Positions 1 to 7,402 of a stretch of 10,138 nucleotides of DNA are shown piece by piece. Numbering within the stretch: the first letter of the stretch is position 1; each line of letters starts with the position of its first letter. The notes beneath the pieces were generated by a model. The model had not been told where the DNA came from and ran no database searches. It worked only from the letters and a program-made list of their open reading frames with translations. A program made the translations under genes and the position numbers. This DNA comes from Pseudomonadota bacterium (GTDB lineage Bacteria > Pseudomonadota > Gammaproteobacteria > Acidiferrobacterales > UBA6901). The stretch lies in assembly GCA_021785795.1 (NCBI GenBank), contig JAJYEK010000124.1, positions 1 through 10,138 of the forward strand. The letters run 5' to 3'.

Positions 1-66
1 CCGTGCGAAGTCGACCTGCTCGGCGGTGCCGACCGGCCGGTTCGTCTGTATGCTGAGGTAGGGCAT
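1..66 (-). CDS. MIF/4-oxalocrotonate-type tautomerase, N-terminal fragment (runs off left edge)
   Basis: Only the first 22 codons are present, starting at the ATG whose complement is at 64-66. The peptide opens MPYLSIQTNRPV. An initiator Met followed at once by Pro, a short hydrophobic strand, then TN-P, matches the start of macrophage migration inhibitory factor (MIF)-like and other tautomerase-superfamily proteins, in which the exposed Pro is the catalytic base after Met removal. An AGGA ribosome-binding match lies about 8-10 bases upstream. The gene follows pyrD on the same strand with a gap of about 120 bp that contains a dyad and a weak -10-like TATTCT (117-112), so it may have its own promoter. 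The full family length is about 115 residues. The substrate cannot be told from this fragment. The family call rests on very few residues. Confidence 0.62.
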   Translation of the reverse strand, partial: MPYLSIQTNRPVGTAEQVDFAR

Positions 67-125
67 GACTGTCGTCCTGTCGTTCTGGTCCGCCGCCGGA
101 TCGAGATGCGGAGAATAGGGCTGCC

Positions 126-150
126 GGTTGCGCGGGGCGAGCCCGCAACC
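126..150 (-). terminator. Possible hairpin terminator after pyrD
   Basis: GGTTGC (126-131) pairs with GCAACC (145-150), and GGG pairs with CCC inside, leaving a small bulge. The dyad lies about 37 bases past the pyrD stop on the minus strand. No T-run follows in that direction, so it is at best a weak intrinsic terminator or an mRNA 3'-end hairpin. Confidence 0.3.
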
Positions 151-186
151 GCCAGGCGATGATATCACGGCGTCGCGACTGTGGTG

Positions 187-1311
187 TCAGGCTGCCGTTG
201 CGCCGCTATCAGGCAGGCCGCTCCTGGCCTGTGCCGCCCTGGCTTCCGCAAAGGTTTCGGCGCCGAGGGCAGCCAGGCGCGCGCGCAAACCGCAGACGAT
301 GTTGCGTACCACGGCTGGTCCGCTGTAGATGAGGGCCGAGTAGATCTGCAGCAGATCGGCACCGGCGAGAATCTTTTCCCACGCGTCGTCGGCGCTGCTG
401 ATGCCGCCGACACCGATTATCGGAATGCGACCGGAGACCCCACGCCGAAGCTCGCGTATGACCTGTGTGGAGAGCAGCCGCAGTGGCCGGCCGCTCAAGC
501 CGCCGCTCTCTGCAGCGAGGGGTACGTCGTCGAGCTGGGGACGTTTGACGGTGGTGTTGGTGGCGACCACCGCATCGATGCGGTGTTCGAGAAGCAGGCC
601 TGCGATCGCGCCGATCTCCCCGTCCGCAAGGTCGGGCGCGATCTTCACGGCGAGCGGCACGTAGCGTGCATGCGTGCGGGCGAGCGTCTCCTGTTCCGAT
701 TTGAGCGCCGCAAGCAGCGCATCCAGCGCCTCGTGTTCCTGAAGGGCCCGCAGTCCGGGGGTGTTGGGGGAGGAGATGTTTATGGTGACGTAGTCGGCAA
801 ACGGATAGACCGCGCGCAGGCCGAGCAGATAGTCATCAAGTGCCCGGTGTACCGGGGTGTCGCGGTTTTTGCCGATGTTTATGCCGAGCGCACAGGTCCG
901 GTGCGCGTGCGCGAGGTTCGCAACAAATGCGTCAATGCCGACGCTGTTGAAGCCCATGCGGTTGATGATGGCCTCGTGCCGCGGAATGCGGAACAGGCGC
1001 TTCTTCGGATTGCCGGGCTGGGCGCGCGGCGTGACGGTGCCGAGCTCCAGGAATCCGAACCCGAAATCTGACAGCGGCTCCACGCAGAGCGCGTTCTTGT
1101 CGAGGCCAGCGGCCAGGCCGAGCGGGTTGCGCAGTCGTAAGCCCATGACATGGACGGGCATAGACGGGACCCGATCCGCGTAGATTCCGCGCATCATGGC
1201 CTGTGTCCCGGGAACGCGATAGGCCTGGTGCAGCGCCGCGAGTGTGAAATCGTGGGCGCGTTCCGCATCGAGCGAAAACAGCAGCGGTCGGATCAGTGTA
1301 TACACGGGCAC
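187..1311 (-). CDS. pyrD: Dihydroorotate dehydrogenase (quinone), class 2
   Basis: This enzyme oxidises dihydroorotate to orotate, the fourth step of UMP synthesis. It uses FMN and passes electrons to quinone at the inner membrane. The 374-residue product carries the class 2 signature throughout: the N-terminal helical region with RPLLFSLDAERAHDFTL that docks to membrane and quinone, GLAAGLDKN (65-73), GTVTPRAQPGN (91-101), NRMGFNS (117-123), GINIGKN (143-149), NISSPNTPGL (178-187) with the catalytic Ser at 180/181, TNTT (251-254), SGGLSGRPL (269-277) and the phosphate-binding IIGVGGI (298-304). The start is GTG. A second in-frame GTG two codons later (complement at 1303-1305) would give MYTLIRPLLF, which looks more like family N-termini; neither has a strong Shine-Dalgarno match. 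The C-terminus is somewhat long and Ala-rich. It lies 47 bp after the rluF-like gene and is probably co-transcribed with it. Confidence 0.97.
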   Translation of the reverse strand: MPVYTLIRPLLFSLDAERAHDFTLAALHQAYRVPGTQAMMRGIYADRVPSMPVHVMGLRLRNPLGLAAGLDKNALCVEPLSDFGFGFLELGTVTPRAQPGNPKKRLFRIPRHEAIINRMGFNSVGIDAFVANLAHAHRTCALGINIGKNRDTPVHRALDDYLLGLRAVYPFADYVTINISSPNTPGLRALQEHEALDALLAALKSEQETLARTHARYVPLAVKIAPDLADGEIGAIAGLLLEHRIDAVVATNTTVKRPQLDDVPLAAESGGLSGRPLRLLSTQVIRELRRGVSGRIPIIGVGGISSADDAWEKILAGADLLQIYSALIYSGPAVVRNIVCGLRARLAALGAETFAEARAAQARSGLPDSGATAA

Positions 1312-1358
1312 CTGTTTCTTGCCGTCACGGAGCGTCTGCCGTCGCGGCGGATGGACCG

Positions 1359-2090
1359 TCAGAAGTGCTCATCTGCGCGCAGGTAGCGCCACATTCCGAT
1401 GGGCAGCGAACCAAGCCTCACGCTGCCGATCCGCACCCGCTTGAGGCCCGTCACCTTGAGCCCTACCAGTTCGCACATGCGCCGGATCTGGCGTTTCTTG
1501 CCTTCCTGCAGGATGAACCGCAGCTGATCGCGATTCTGCCACGAAACGCGGGCCGGGCGCAGCGCCTTCCCGTCGAGCGACAGGCCATGATTGAGCAGGC
1601 GCATTCCTTCCGCGCTCAGGCGGCCTTCGACCCGCACCAGATATTCCTTTTCGACTGAATTGTGCTCGCCTACGAGCCGGCGCGCCACCCGACCATCCTG
1701 GGTGAACACGAGAAGTCCGGTCGAGTCGATATCGAGCCGTCCCGCCGGCGCGAGTCCCTGCAGCTGGCCCGGGCTGAAGCGGGTCGGCGCATGATCCCCG
1801 GGGTCCCGGGTCTGCGCGCGGATCAGGGATACCGCCGCCGGGTACCCTTTCTCCGGTTGCGCCGAGACATATCCCACCGGCTTGTGGAGCAGGATGGTGA
1901 CGCTCCGGCGCTGGCTGGCCGCTGCCCGGGGATCGAGCGTCACGTGTTGTCCGCGGGAGACCTTGGTGCCGAGCTCTGTGACCCGTTCCCCGTCCACATA
2001 GACCCAGCCCTGCCCGATGTACTGGTCCGCCTCGCGGCGCGAGCACAGGCCCAGTTCGGACATCAGCTTCGACAGTCTCAGTTTCTCCAT
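1359..2090 (-). CDS. rluF: 23S rRNA pseudouridine synthase, RluF-like (RsuA/RluB/RluF family)
   Basis: The 243-residue product has an N-terminal S4 RNA-binding domain (about 3-50, with [20 protein letters not shown]) and a pseudouridine synthase domain (about 65-240). The catalytic motif is [11 protein letters not shown] (117-127), with D120 as the expected nucleophile. HKPVGYVS (69-76), EKEYLV (147-152) and [13 protein letters not shown] (198-210) are further family motifs. The C-terminal part ([20 protein letters not shown]) resembles E. coli RluF, which isomerises U2604 of 23S rRNA, more than RluB, RluE or RsuA as far as I can judge by eye. The basic C-terminal tail of the E. coli protein is absent. 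The ATG start is the first Met before the S4 domain. A GATAAT -10-like element lies at 2127-2122 without a good -35. The family is certain; the exact paralogue and target uridine are inferred. Confidence 0.9.
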   Translation of the reverse strand: MEKLRLSKLMSELGLCSRREADQYIGQGWVYVDGERVTELGTKVSRGQHVTLDPRAAASQRRSVTILLHKPVGYVSAQPEKGYPAAVSLIRAQTRDPGDHAPTRFSPGQLQGLAPAGRLDIDSTGLLVFTQDGRVARRLVGEHNSVEKEYLVRVEGRLSAEGMRLLNHGLSLDGKALRPARVSWQNRDQLRFILQEGKKRQIRRMCELVGLKVTGLKRVRIGSVRLGSLPIGMWRYLRADEHF

Positions 2091-2260
2091 GACGCAGTAC
2101 GCTTGGTAGCCGGGGCCGCCGATTATCGCGGTTAGCGGCGGTGTGTGCCAGTCTCGTGGCCGGTCCGGCAGCTATGGACCCATCCGATGACGGAGTGCCT
2201 CTCTTTCCGGCCGGACGATGCGCCGCGCCTTCCGCTATCCGTCCTGCTGTGGAAGCCGTG

Positions 2261-3217
2261 TCAGTGCTCCTGAAAGCTGTCCAGCCAGACGTCGAGTCCC
2301 TGAGCATTCAGCTCGATGTCCATCTCCAGAAGTTGCAGCGCGTGCCCGCGATCCAGGCGGCAGCCGTGTTCGCGTAGCCGTTCGAGCAGCAGGTGCTGCA
2401 GACCCTTGCGGATCAGGCCGTGACGGATCGCTCCGGAGCCGGAGGCCTGCCGGGCCACGGCGGTGAAAGCATCGATGCACTCGTGCAGGTCTTTCGCCAG
2501 GCGGGCGGGATTGCCAACCCGACCGTAGTGGGTGAGAAACATTTGGGCCGGGTTCATGCCGATGAGCCGGCGGATCGAGCCATGCAAGGCCTCAGGGTCG
2601 AACTGGACGGGTGTGGTCGTTGGGAAGATGAACTCGCCGCGCTCCGTGTCGAATTCGCGGTAGGATAGGCCAAAGGTGTCTCCGGTGAAGAACGCGTTAC
2701 TGACCCTGTCGAACACGCAGATGTGGTGGCGCGCGTGCCCGGGAGTGTCGAGGAACAGCAGCTCCCGACCGTTGAGATCCAGGCGCAACTCGTCCGGCGC
2801 CTCGACGATACGTCCGGCGGCAATCGGAACGATCTGCCCAAAGCGGCGTGCGGTTTCCTCGGCCCCGTAGACCGCGGTCACGCCCGCAAGCAGTCTGCCC
2901 GGATCGATCAGGTGGCGGGCGCCGCGTGGATGCACGACCGCCCGCGCCTCAGGCAGGCGCCGCATGAATTCACCGGCGCCGCCTGCGTGGTCAAGGTGCA
3001 CGTGCGTCAGGATCACATAATCCACGTCGCCCGGACGGATTCCCTTGGCCTCCAGAACCTCCATCACCGCGTCGACCGAATGCACCGTACCGCTGTCGAC
3101 AAGCGCGGCCCGGCCGCGTTCCACGAGCAGGTGGATCGCAGCCACGCCCGGCCTGCCGTATCCGGCATCGACCACGGTGATGCCGTGTTCGTAATCGGTG
3201 AAGTGGGGCGGATTCAT
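2261..3217 (-). CDS. MBL-fold metallohydrolase, glyoxalase II-like
   Basis: The 318-residue protein of the metallo-beta-lactamase superfamily shows, from the chosen start, the metal motif THVHLDH (71-77), H96, TPGHARHH (158-165), TGD with the bridging Asp (D180) and a late His in THYG (H230), so both metal sites look complete. About 80 C-terminal residues form a mostly helical extension after the core. Such proteins hydrolyse thioesters, lactones or similar bonds; the substrate is not visible here. I chose the ATG at 3217-3215 (MNPPHFTDYEHG). An earlier in-frame ATG at 3262 would add 15 Arg-rich residues, and it sits on a -10-like TAATAT (3267-3262), which argues for the shorter form. Neither start has a good Shine-Dalgarno match. 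The gene ends 170 bp before rluF and is divergent from the ACT gene. Confidence 0.9.
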   Translation of the reverse strand: MNPPHFTDYEHGITVVDAGYGRPGVAAIHLLVERGRAALVDSGTVHSVDAVMEVLEAKGIRPGDVDYVILTHVHLDHAGGAGEFMRRLPEARAVVHPRGARHLIDPGRLLAGVTAVYGAEETARRFGQIVPIAAGRIVEAPDELRLDLNGRELLFLDTPGHARHHICVFDRVSNAFFTGDTFGLSYREFDTERGEFIFPTTTPVQFDPEALHGSIRRLIGMNPAQMFLTHYGRVGNPARLAKDLHECIDAFTAVARQASGSGAIRHGLIRKGLQHLLLERLREHGCRLDRGHALQLLEMDIELNAQGLDVWLDSFQEH

Positions 3218-3261
3218 GGTGTCGGATCTGCGTGGACGACGGGGTGCGTCGGCGGCACCCA

Positions 3262-3267
3262 TATTAA
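3262..3267 (-). promoter_or_regulatory. Possible -10 element for the MBL-fold gene
   Basis: The minus strand reads TTAATAT in an otherwise GC-rich stretch, 45 bases upstream of the preferred ATG. No convincing -35 is seen at 16-18 bases. It would give a leader of about 38 bases. Confidence 0.35.
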
Positions 3268-3422
3268 CCCGGGTACGTGCGTGATCGCGAGCGCATTCCG
3301 CAGGACCGTGGCGTAGCGCGAGCCGGCGCCGTGGCTGTCGGCCGCGTCCCGTCGCTGTCTGCGCTCGGGTCTGCGCGCCCCGGAGTGAACGATGGTGCTG
3401 GCCGCGCCGGAACGCCGGGCGC

Positions 3423-3428
3423 TACAAT
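3423..3428 (+). promoter_or_regulatory. -10 element for the ACT-domain gene
   Basis: TACAAT stands in the context GCTACAATGC, a frequent sigma-70 -10 form in GC-rich proteobacteria, 38 bases before the ATG. The -35 region (about 3399-3405) is poor. It would drive the ACT gene and probably the membrane protein gene behind it. Confidence 0.5.
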
Positions 3429-3466
3429 GCACGCTCGGCGGACAACCACACGGAGAGGAGGCGGTC

Positions 3467-3880
3467 ATGGCACAGAAGGCACGGAGGATCGATTACTTCG
3501 CGATGAGCATTTCCAACAAGCCCGGGAAGGCGGCAGAGATTCTTGACACGCTGCGCGCTGCGCGCGTCAACCTGCTCGGCTTCACCGGTTTCCCGCGTGG
3601 ATCGCGCGGACAGCTCGATTTCATGCCAGAAGATACCGGCGCATTCTCGGCAGTGGCAAAGCGTGCCGGGTGGGCGCTCAAGAAAAAGAAAGCCGGCTTT
3701 CTGGTCCAGGGCGATGATCGTCCCGGCGCTGCCGGCGCACTGCTGGCACGGTTGGCCGAAGCAGGCATCAACGTAACGGCGATCGATGCGGTTTGTGCCG
3801 GCAAGGGTCGCTACGGCGCGCTCCTGTGGGTCAAGCAGAAAGACGTGCGGAGGGCGGCCAAAGCGCTCGGCGCTTCCTAG
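3467..3880 (+). CDS. Tandem ACT-domain protein
   Basis: The 137-residue protein consists of two ACT-type domains and little else. The first spans about 8-70 (SNKPGKAAEILDTLRAARVN followed by a glycine turn) and the second about 76-135 (DDRPGAAGALLARLAEAGIN, then a second strand pair). The repeated pattern 'PG-x2-4-A-x-IL/LL-x2-L-x2-A-x-(V/I)-N' is the hallmark of ACT ligand-binding modules, which usually sense amino acids and act as dimers. No catalytic domain is attached, so a binding or regulatory role is the natural inference; it resembles stand-alone paired-ACT proteins grouped in COG4747. The ATG at 3467 has an excellent ribosome-binding site (GGAGAGGAGG at about 3452-3461). The gene lies 50 bp before the membrane protein gene on the same strand, and ilvD follows. 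A role linked to branched-chain amino acids is possible but unproven. The ligand is unknown. Confidence 0.85.
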   Translation: MAQKARRIDYFAMSISNKPGKAAEILDTLRAARVNLLGFTGFPRGSRGQLDFMPEDTGAFSAVAKRAGWALKKKKAGFLVQGDDRPGAAGALLARLAEAGINVTAIDAVCAGKGRYGALLWVKQKDVRRAAKALGAS

Positions 3881-3930
3881 GCACTGGTCAGGGCGCTGCG
3901 AATCCGGGCGGCAGGTATGCGGCGCAGGCG

Positions 3931-4539
3931 TTGACAGCGTTCACGGATTATTTGCTGGCGGCCTGGAGCGCATGGCTTGCACTGCTGCTGTGGCGCCGCG
4001 AGCGCCAACTCCGGCAGCGCACGACGCGATTCTGGTTCGGGGCATTCCTGGCCACCGCGATCGGGGCGGCAGCGGGCGGTGGTTTCCACGGCGGGACCGC
4101 GGGACCGGACGTGGGGGCGCTGCTGTGGAAGACGGCCGTGATGTGGGTCGGCATGGCCGCATTTTTCATGGTGTCGGCCACAGCGTTCGGTGTATGCCGA
4201 CCGAGAATCCGGATCTGGCTGATCGTACCCGCTGCCTTCGAGCTCGCGCTGTACGGGTACTGGATGGTGTGGCACGACGGCTTTCGCTATGTGGTATTCG
4301 ACTATGCTTCGGCGATGCTGGTGGTTCTGCTGCTCTCCATCCAAGCCTGGTTGCGGCGCGGCGAGCGCGCGGCCGTATGGATCGGCGCCGGAATATTGGT
4401 ATCGTTTGCCGGGGTGGGCGTGGAGGCGGTGGGCTGGCCGCTGTACTCGCGCTTCAATCACGATGCCCTCTATCACTTGGTCCAGGCTGCGGCGCTCTAC
4501 CTGTTCTATCGCGGCGCGACCCTAGCCCGCGATCGCTGA
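3931..4539 (+). CDS. Polytopic membrane protein, about seven helices, function unknown
   Basis: From a TTG start at 3931 the product has 202 residues and about seven hydrophobic segments (roughly 5-21, 34-49, 66-88, 95-113, 120-139, 148-168, 181-194). Positively charged loops (WRRERQLRQR, LRRGER) suit an inner-membrane protein. There is no in-frame ATG or GTG between the ACT stop and the first helix. The longer open frame back to 3793 would overlap the ACT gene by a hydrophilic, Arg-rich stretch that looks non-coding, so TTG is preferred; its ribosome-binding site is weak. Polar residues within helices stand out: H53 in GGGFHGG, D124 in FDYAS, and N176-H177-D178 with H182 in the last helix. 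It may belong to a family of uncharacterised membrane proteins (DUF6962 comes to mind, unverified). It is probably co-transcribed with the ACT gene. Confidence 0.75.
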   Translation: MTAFTDYLLAAWSAWLALLLWRRERQLRQRTTRFWFGAFLATAIGAAAGGGFHGGTAGPDVGALLWKTAVMWVGMAAFFMVSATAFGVCRPRIRIWLIVPAAFELALYGYWMVWHDGFRYVVFDYASAMLVVLLLSIQAWLRRGERAAVWIGAGILVSFAGVGVEAVGWPLYSRFNHDALYHLVQAAALYLFYRGATLARDR

Positions 4540-4556
4540 GCGCAGCGGCGCTATCG

Positions 4557-4585
4557 GTGAACAGTAGCCGGATTTGGAGTAGAAT
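4557..4585 (+). promoter_or_regulatory. Likely sigma-70 promoter of ilvD
   Basis: A -10 element TAGAAT (4580-4585) is spaced 17 bases from a weak -35 GTGAAC (4557-4562). Transcription would start about 29 bases before the ilvD ATG, leaving no room for a leader-peptide attenuator. The ATG is preceded by GGAGA as ribosome-binding site. Confidence 0.5.
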
Positions 4586-4620
4586 CCGCCCTCTTTCGAT
4601 CCTCTTGTCCGGAGAAAGCC

Positions 4621-6300
4621 ATGGCGCAGAAACTGAATCGCTACAGCACCCGCATTACCCAGCCGAAGTCGCAGGGCGCGTCCCAGGCGATGCTCTACGG
4701 TACCGGCATGACCGGGGACGACATGGACAAGGCGGAAGTGGGGATCGCCAGCGTGTGGTGGGAAGGAAACACCTGCAACATGCATCTCAACGACCTTGCG
4801 GCAAAAGTGAAGGAGGGCGTGGTAGCGGCGGGGCTGGTAGGACTGCGGTTCAACACCATCGGCGTATCCGACGGCATTTCCATGGGTACCGAGGGCATGA
4901 GCTATTCGCTCCAGTCTCGCGAGATCATCGCCGATTCCGTCGAAACAGTCATGGGCGCGCAGTGGTACGACGCCAACATCTCCATCCCCGGCTGCGACAA
5001 GAACATGCCGGGAGTCATCATGGGCATGGCGCGCATAAACCGGCCGTCGCTCATGATCTACGGTGGCACGATCAAGCCCGGGCACACCGACTCCAAGGTG
5101 CTGGATATCATCTCGGCATTCCAGAGCTATGGTGAATTCATAGCCGGCAAGATCGATGAACCCGCCCGGCAGGACATCGTGCGGCACGCCTGTCCCGGAC
5201 CAGGGGCGTGCGGCGGCATGTACACCGCCAATACCATGGCCTGCGCAATTGAGGCCCTGGGAATGTCGTTGCCGTACAGCTCCTCGACGCCGGCAGTGGA
5301 CCTCGCCAAGACGGAAGAATGTCTGCGTGCGGGCAAGGCGATCAAGAAGCTGCTGGAGATGGACCTAAAGCCGCGCGACATCATGACGCGGGCGGCGTTC
5401 GAGAATGCCATGGTGACCGTCATGGCGCTGGGCGGTTCCACCAACGCGGTGCTGCATCTGATTGCCATGGCTCGCACCGTTGACGTACCGCTGACGATCG
5501 ACGACTTTCAGGCGGTCAGCGATCGTGTTCCGTTTCTTGCCGATCTCAAGCCGAGCGGTCGTTATGTGATGGAAGACCTGCACCGGGTCGGCGGCACGCC
5601 GGCAGTGCTCAAGTTCCTGTGGGAGAACGGCATGCTTCATGGTGAATGCATGACCGTGACGGGTCGGAGTCTGGCGGAGAATCTCAGGGATGTTCCCGGG
5701 TTTGCCGCAGACCAGGATGTGATACATCCGCTCGACCGGCCGCTGAAGCGCACCGGCCATATCCAGATTCTGCGCGGCAACCTCGCTCCGGGCGGTGCCG
5801 TGGCCAAGATCACCGGCAAGGAGGGGCTGCGCTTCAAGGGGTCAGCCAAGGTCTTTGATGCAGAGGAGGACATGCTGCGGGCCCTGGAGCAGGGCCGGAT
5901 CCAGAAGGGTGATGTGGTCGTGATCCGCTACGAGGGCCCGAAGGGCGGTCCCGGCATGCCGGAAATGCTGACCCCGACTTCGGCAATCATGGGTGCGGGC
6001 CTGGGAAAGGATGTCGCGCTGATCACCGACGGCCGTTTCTCGGGCGGGTCGCACGGTTTCATCATTGGCCACGTGGTCCCGGAGGCGCAGGAAGGAGGTC
6101 CGATCGCGCTCGTTCGGGACGGAGACGAGATCACGATTGATGCGGAGACGAATTCGCTGCAGGTGGATGTCAGCGCAGCGGAAATGGCCAGCCGGCGCGC
6201 CGCGTGGGTGATGCCTCCCTACAAGGTGCAGCGCGGCACGCTGTACAAATTCATCAAGACCGTGAAGAACGCGTCCGAGGGATGCGTGACCGACGAATAG
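4621..6300 (+). CDS. ilvD: Dihydroxy-acid dehydratase
   Basis: This enzyme dehydrates 2,3-dihydroxy-isovalerate and 2,3-dihydroxy-3-methylvalerate to the 2-keto acids in valine, isoleucine and leucine synthesis. The 559-residue product matches the short IlvD form (E. coli IlvD is about 616). The three expected iron-sulfur ligands are present: C52 in [12 protein letters not shown]125 in PGCDKNMPG and C197 in [18 protein letters not shown]127 in the CDKN motif is the position of the metal-binding, often carbamylated Lys. [10 protein letters not shown] (271-280) and [20 protein letters not shown] (470-489), which holds the candidate catalytic Ser, complete the signature. C52-C125-C197 fits the [2Fe-2S] group of the IlvD/Edd family, and the overall likeness is to IlvD rather than sugar-acid dehydratases. 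ATG at 4621 follows GGAGA. The ACT-domain gene lies two genes upstream. Confidence 0.97.
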   Translation: MAQKLNRYSTRITQPKSQGASQAMLYGTGMTGDDMDKAEVGIASVWWEGNTCNMHLNDLAAKVKEGVVAAGLVGLRFNTIGVSDGISMGTEGMSYSLQSREIIADSVETVMGAQWYDANISIPGCDKNMPGVIMGMARINRPSLMIYGGTIKPGHTDSKVLDIISAFQSYGEFIAGKIDEPARQDIVRHACPGPGACGGMYTANTMACAIEALGMSLPYSSSTPAVDLAKTEECLRAGKAIKKLLEMDLKPRDIMTRAAFENAMVTVMALGGSTNAVLHLIAMARTVDVPLTIDDFQAVSDRVPFLADLKPSGRYVMEDLHRVGGTPAVLKFLWENGMLHGECMTVTGRSLAENLRDVPGFAADQDVIHPLDRPLKRTGHIQILRGNLAPGGAVAKITGKEGLRFKGSAKVFDAEEDMLRALEQGRIQKGDVVVIRYEGPKGGPGMPEMLTPTSAIMGAGLGKDVALITDGRFSGGSHGFIIGHVVPEAQEGGPIALVRDGDEITIDAETNSLQVDVSAAEMASRRAAWVMPPYKVQRGTLYKFIKTVKNASEGCVTDE

Positions 6301-6316
6301 CGCCGGCTTCCGGAGA

Positions 6317-6345
6317 CTGCATGGCGCGCATAGCGCGCCATGCAG
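6317..6345. terminator. Perfect 13-bp hairpin after ilvD
   Basis: The arms CTGCATGGCGCGC (6317-6329) and GCGCGCCATGCAG (6333-6345) are perfectly complementary around the loop ATA. It begins 17 bases past the ilvD stop. On the plus strand it is followed by ATAAAAAG rather than a T-run, so it is not a classical intrinsic terminator; it may stabilise the mRNA 3' end or stop RNA polymerase weakly. A second, bulged dyad lies at 6461-6486, closer to the end of the converging minus-strand gene. Confidence 0.5.
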
Positions 6346-6460
6346 ATAAAAAGTCGTGATTCCCTCGAGAACATTGCAAGGCGGCAAAAACCCGGTTTCG
6401 TTGTTGAATGCCCGTCCTCCGGACTGAAGTGGGACACGCAGGCGCGCAACAGCGATGGCG

Positions 6461-6486
6461 TGACGCGCCGGTTTCGTCCGGCGTCA
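6461..6486 (-). terminator. Possible hairpin after the two-helix membrane protein gene
   Basis: TGAC and GCCGG (6461-6464, 6467-6471) pair with CCGGC and GTCA (6478-6482, 6483-6486) around the loop TTTCGT, with a two-base bulge. It lies about 38 bases beyond the minus-strand stop at 6524. No T-run follows. Confidence 0.25.
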
Positions 6487-6523
6487 GACGGAGTTCGAGC
6501 AGCCGGTAATTGCCGGGTGTTGC

Positions 6524-7237
6524 TCAGTGAAGAGAGCGCGGCCGGTGCATTTCGCCATATCCGTCGTTGTGGCTGAACACCTCGATGCCCTTGATCCGCT
6601 TGTAGCCCAGAATGAGCGACAGCTTGTGGATCAAGGTTCTCCAGTTGAGGCTGTTGACTCGCTGGCGCAGCACCTCGTTGATCTCCCTGGAGTAGCTGTC
6701 CCGTTCTTGATCCAGCCTGGGCAGGGAGTGGAAGTAATCCAGCGCCAGTACCGCGAATGACAGCGTCAGGAGCTTTACCGGCCAGCCCGGCCTCAGCGTC
6801 ATGAACCAGTCAACAGCGCAGGCCGCCGTGACGAGCAGCGCATAGATGCCGTAACGCACGGAACGCGAGCGTGCCTTTCGGTTGTCAGCCTGGGCGGCGC
6901 GCAGCCGCTGCTCGGCGTCGCGCGATTCGATCATGTGCTGGTAATGGAGCCCGCGAACTACCGTCAGCAGCCACAGCAGCCGCTCGCAGTGGTGCCGGTT
7001 CTCGATGCCGAAGGAATGTATCGCCGCAAGCAGAGATTCCTGGAACTCGCGGTTCTGCTGCGAATCCGTGGGTTCCTCGAAGGCATCTGCCGTGTGGTTG
7101 ATAAGAGACCGCAGTTCCAGAACTTCCTCGACCGCGATAGGAAAGCGCATCGAGTTGATCTTTTTGTAAAACGCAGGAAACGTCGCGGCCGTCAGACCGT
7201 ATTCCGCCAGACTATCCGATTTCACGAGGGATTGCAT
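6524..7237 (-). CDS. Two-helix membrane protein of unknown function
   Basis: The 237-residue product is not recognised. It has a long N-terminal soluble part (1-128) that ends in a charged, probably helical stretch (about 103-127, rich in E, R, Q and A). Two hydrophobic helices follow close together (129-146 and 153-170, joined by LRPGW), then a basic C-terminal tail (171-237). This hairpin layout would place both termini on the same side, probably the cytoplasm given the Arg-rich flank RKARSRSVR. No enzyme motif is seen. The ATG at 7237 has GGGAG about 12-15 bases upstream, and M30 is an alternative start. An extended -10-like element TGCTATACT lies about 160 bases upstream. It is convergent with ilvD and stands alone. 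Codon use (G/C at third positions) and an uninterrupted frame support a real gene. Confidence 0.7.
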   Translation of the reverse strand: MQSLVKSDSLAEYGLTAATFPAFYKKINSMRFPIAVEEVLELRSLINHTADAFEEPTDSQQNREFQESLLAAIHSFGIENRHHCERLLWLLTVVRGLHYQHMIESRDAEQRLRAAQADNRKARSRSVRYGIYALLVTAACAVDWFMTLRPGWPVKLLTLSFAVLALDYFHSLPRLDQERDSYSREINEVLRQRVNSLNWRTLIHKLSLILGYKRIKGIEVFSHNDGYGEMHRPRSLH

Positions 7238-7393
7238 GATTTTTGTACTCTCCCGGGCATCCTTGCACTGAACTGCACGGCAATATCCATTGCCGATCGG
7301 GCTGGCAAATCGGCTGGGGGCTCGTGTAATAGTAATAATTTCAATGCGCGCCGCCGTGACTGCAGCGGAACGTTCCCCGTCGATTGCGCCGGA

Positions 7394-7402
7394 AGTATAG
7401 CA
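7394..7402 (-). promoter_or_regulatory. Extended -10 element, minus strand
   Basis: The minus strand reads TGCTATACT, an extended -10 with a five-of-six match to TATAAT. There is no good -35. It would give the two-helix membrane protein gene a leader of about 150 bases. Confidence 0.35.

Noticed and set aside
181..1071. A 296-codon plus-strand frame antisense to pyrD
   Set aside because: It mirrors the coding bias of pyrD on the other strand, and its product shows no family resemblance.
1369..2307. A 312-codon minus-strand frame overlapping rluF
   Set aside because: It is the out-of-frame shadow of rluF with Arg/Gly/Pro-rich composition.
3786..5135. A 449-codon open plus-strand frame across the ACT, membrane and ilvD genes
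   Set aside because: It is out of frame with three well-supported genes, its product is Arg/Gly/Ala-rich with no motif, and long chance frames are common in GC-rich DNA.
7326..7342. AT-rich island as a replication origin or attachment site
   Set aside because: There are no DnaA boxes, iterons, integrase gene or flanking repeats; it is only about 17 bases and most likely promoter-related.
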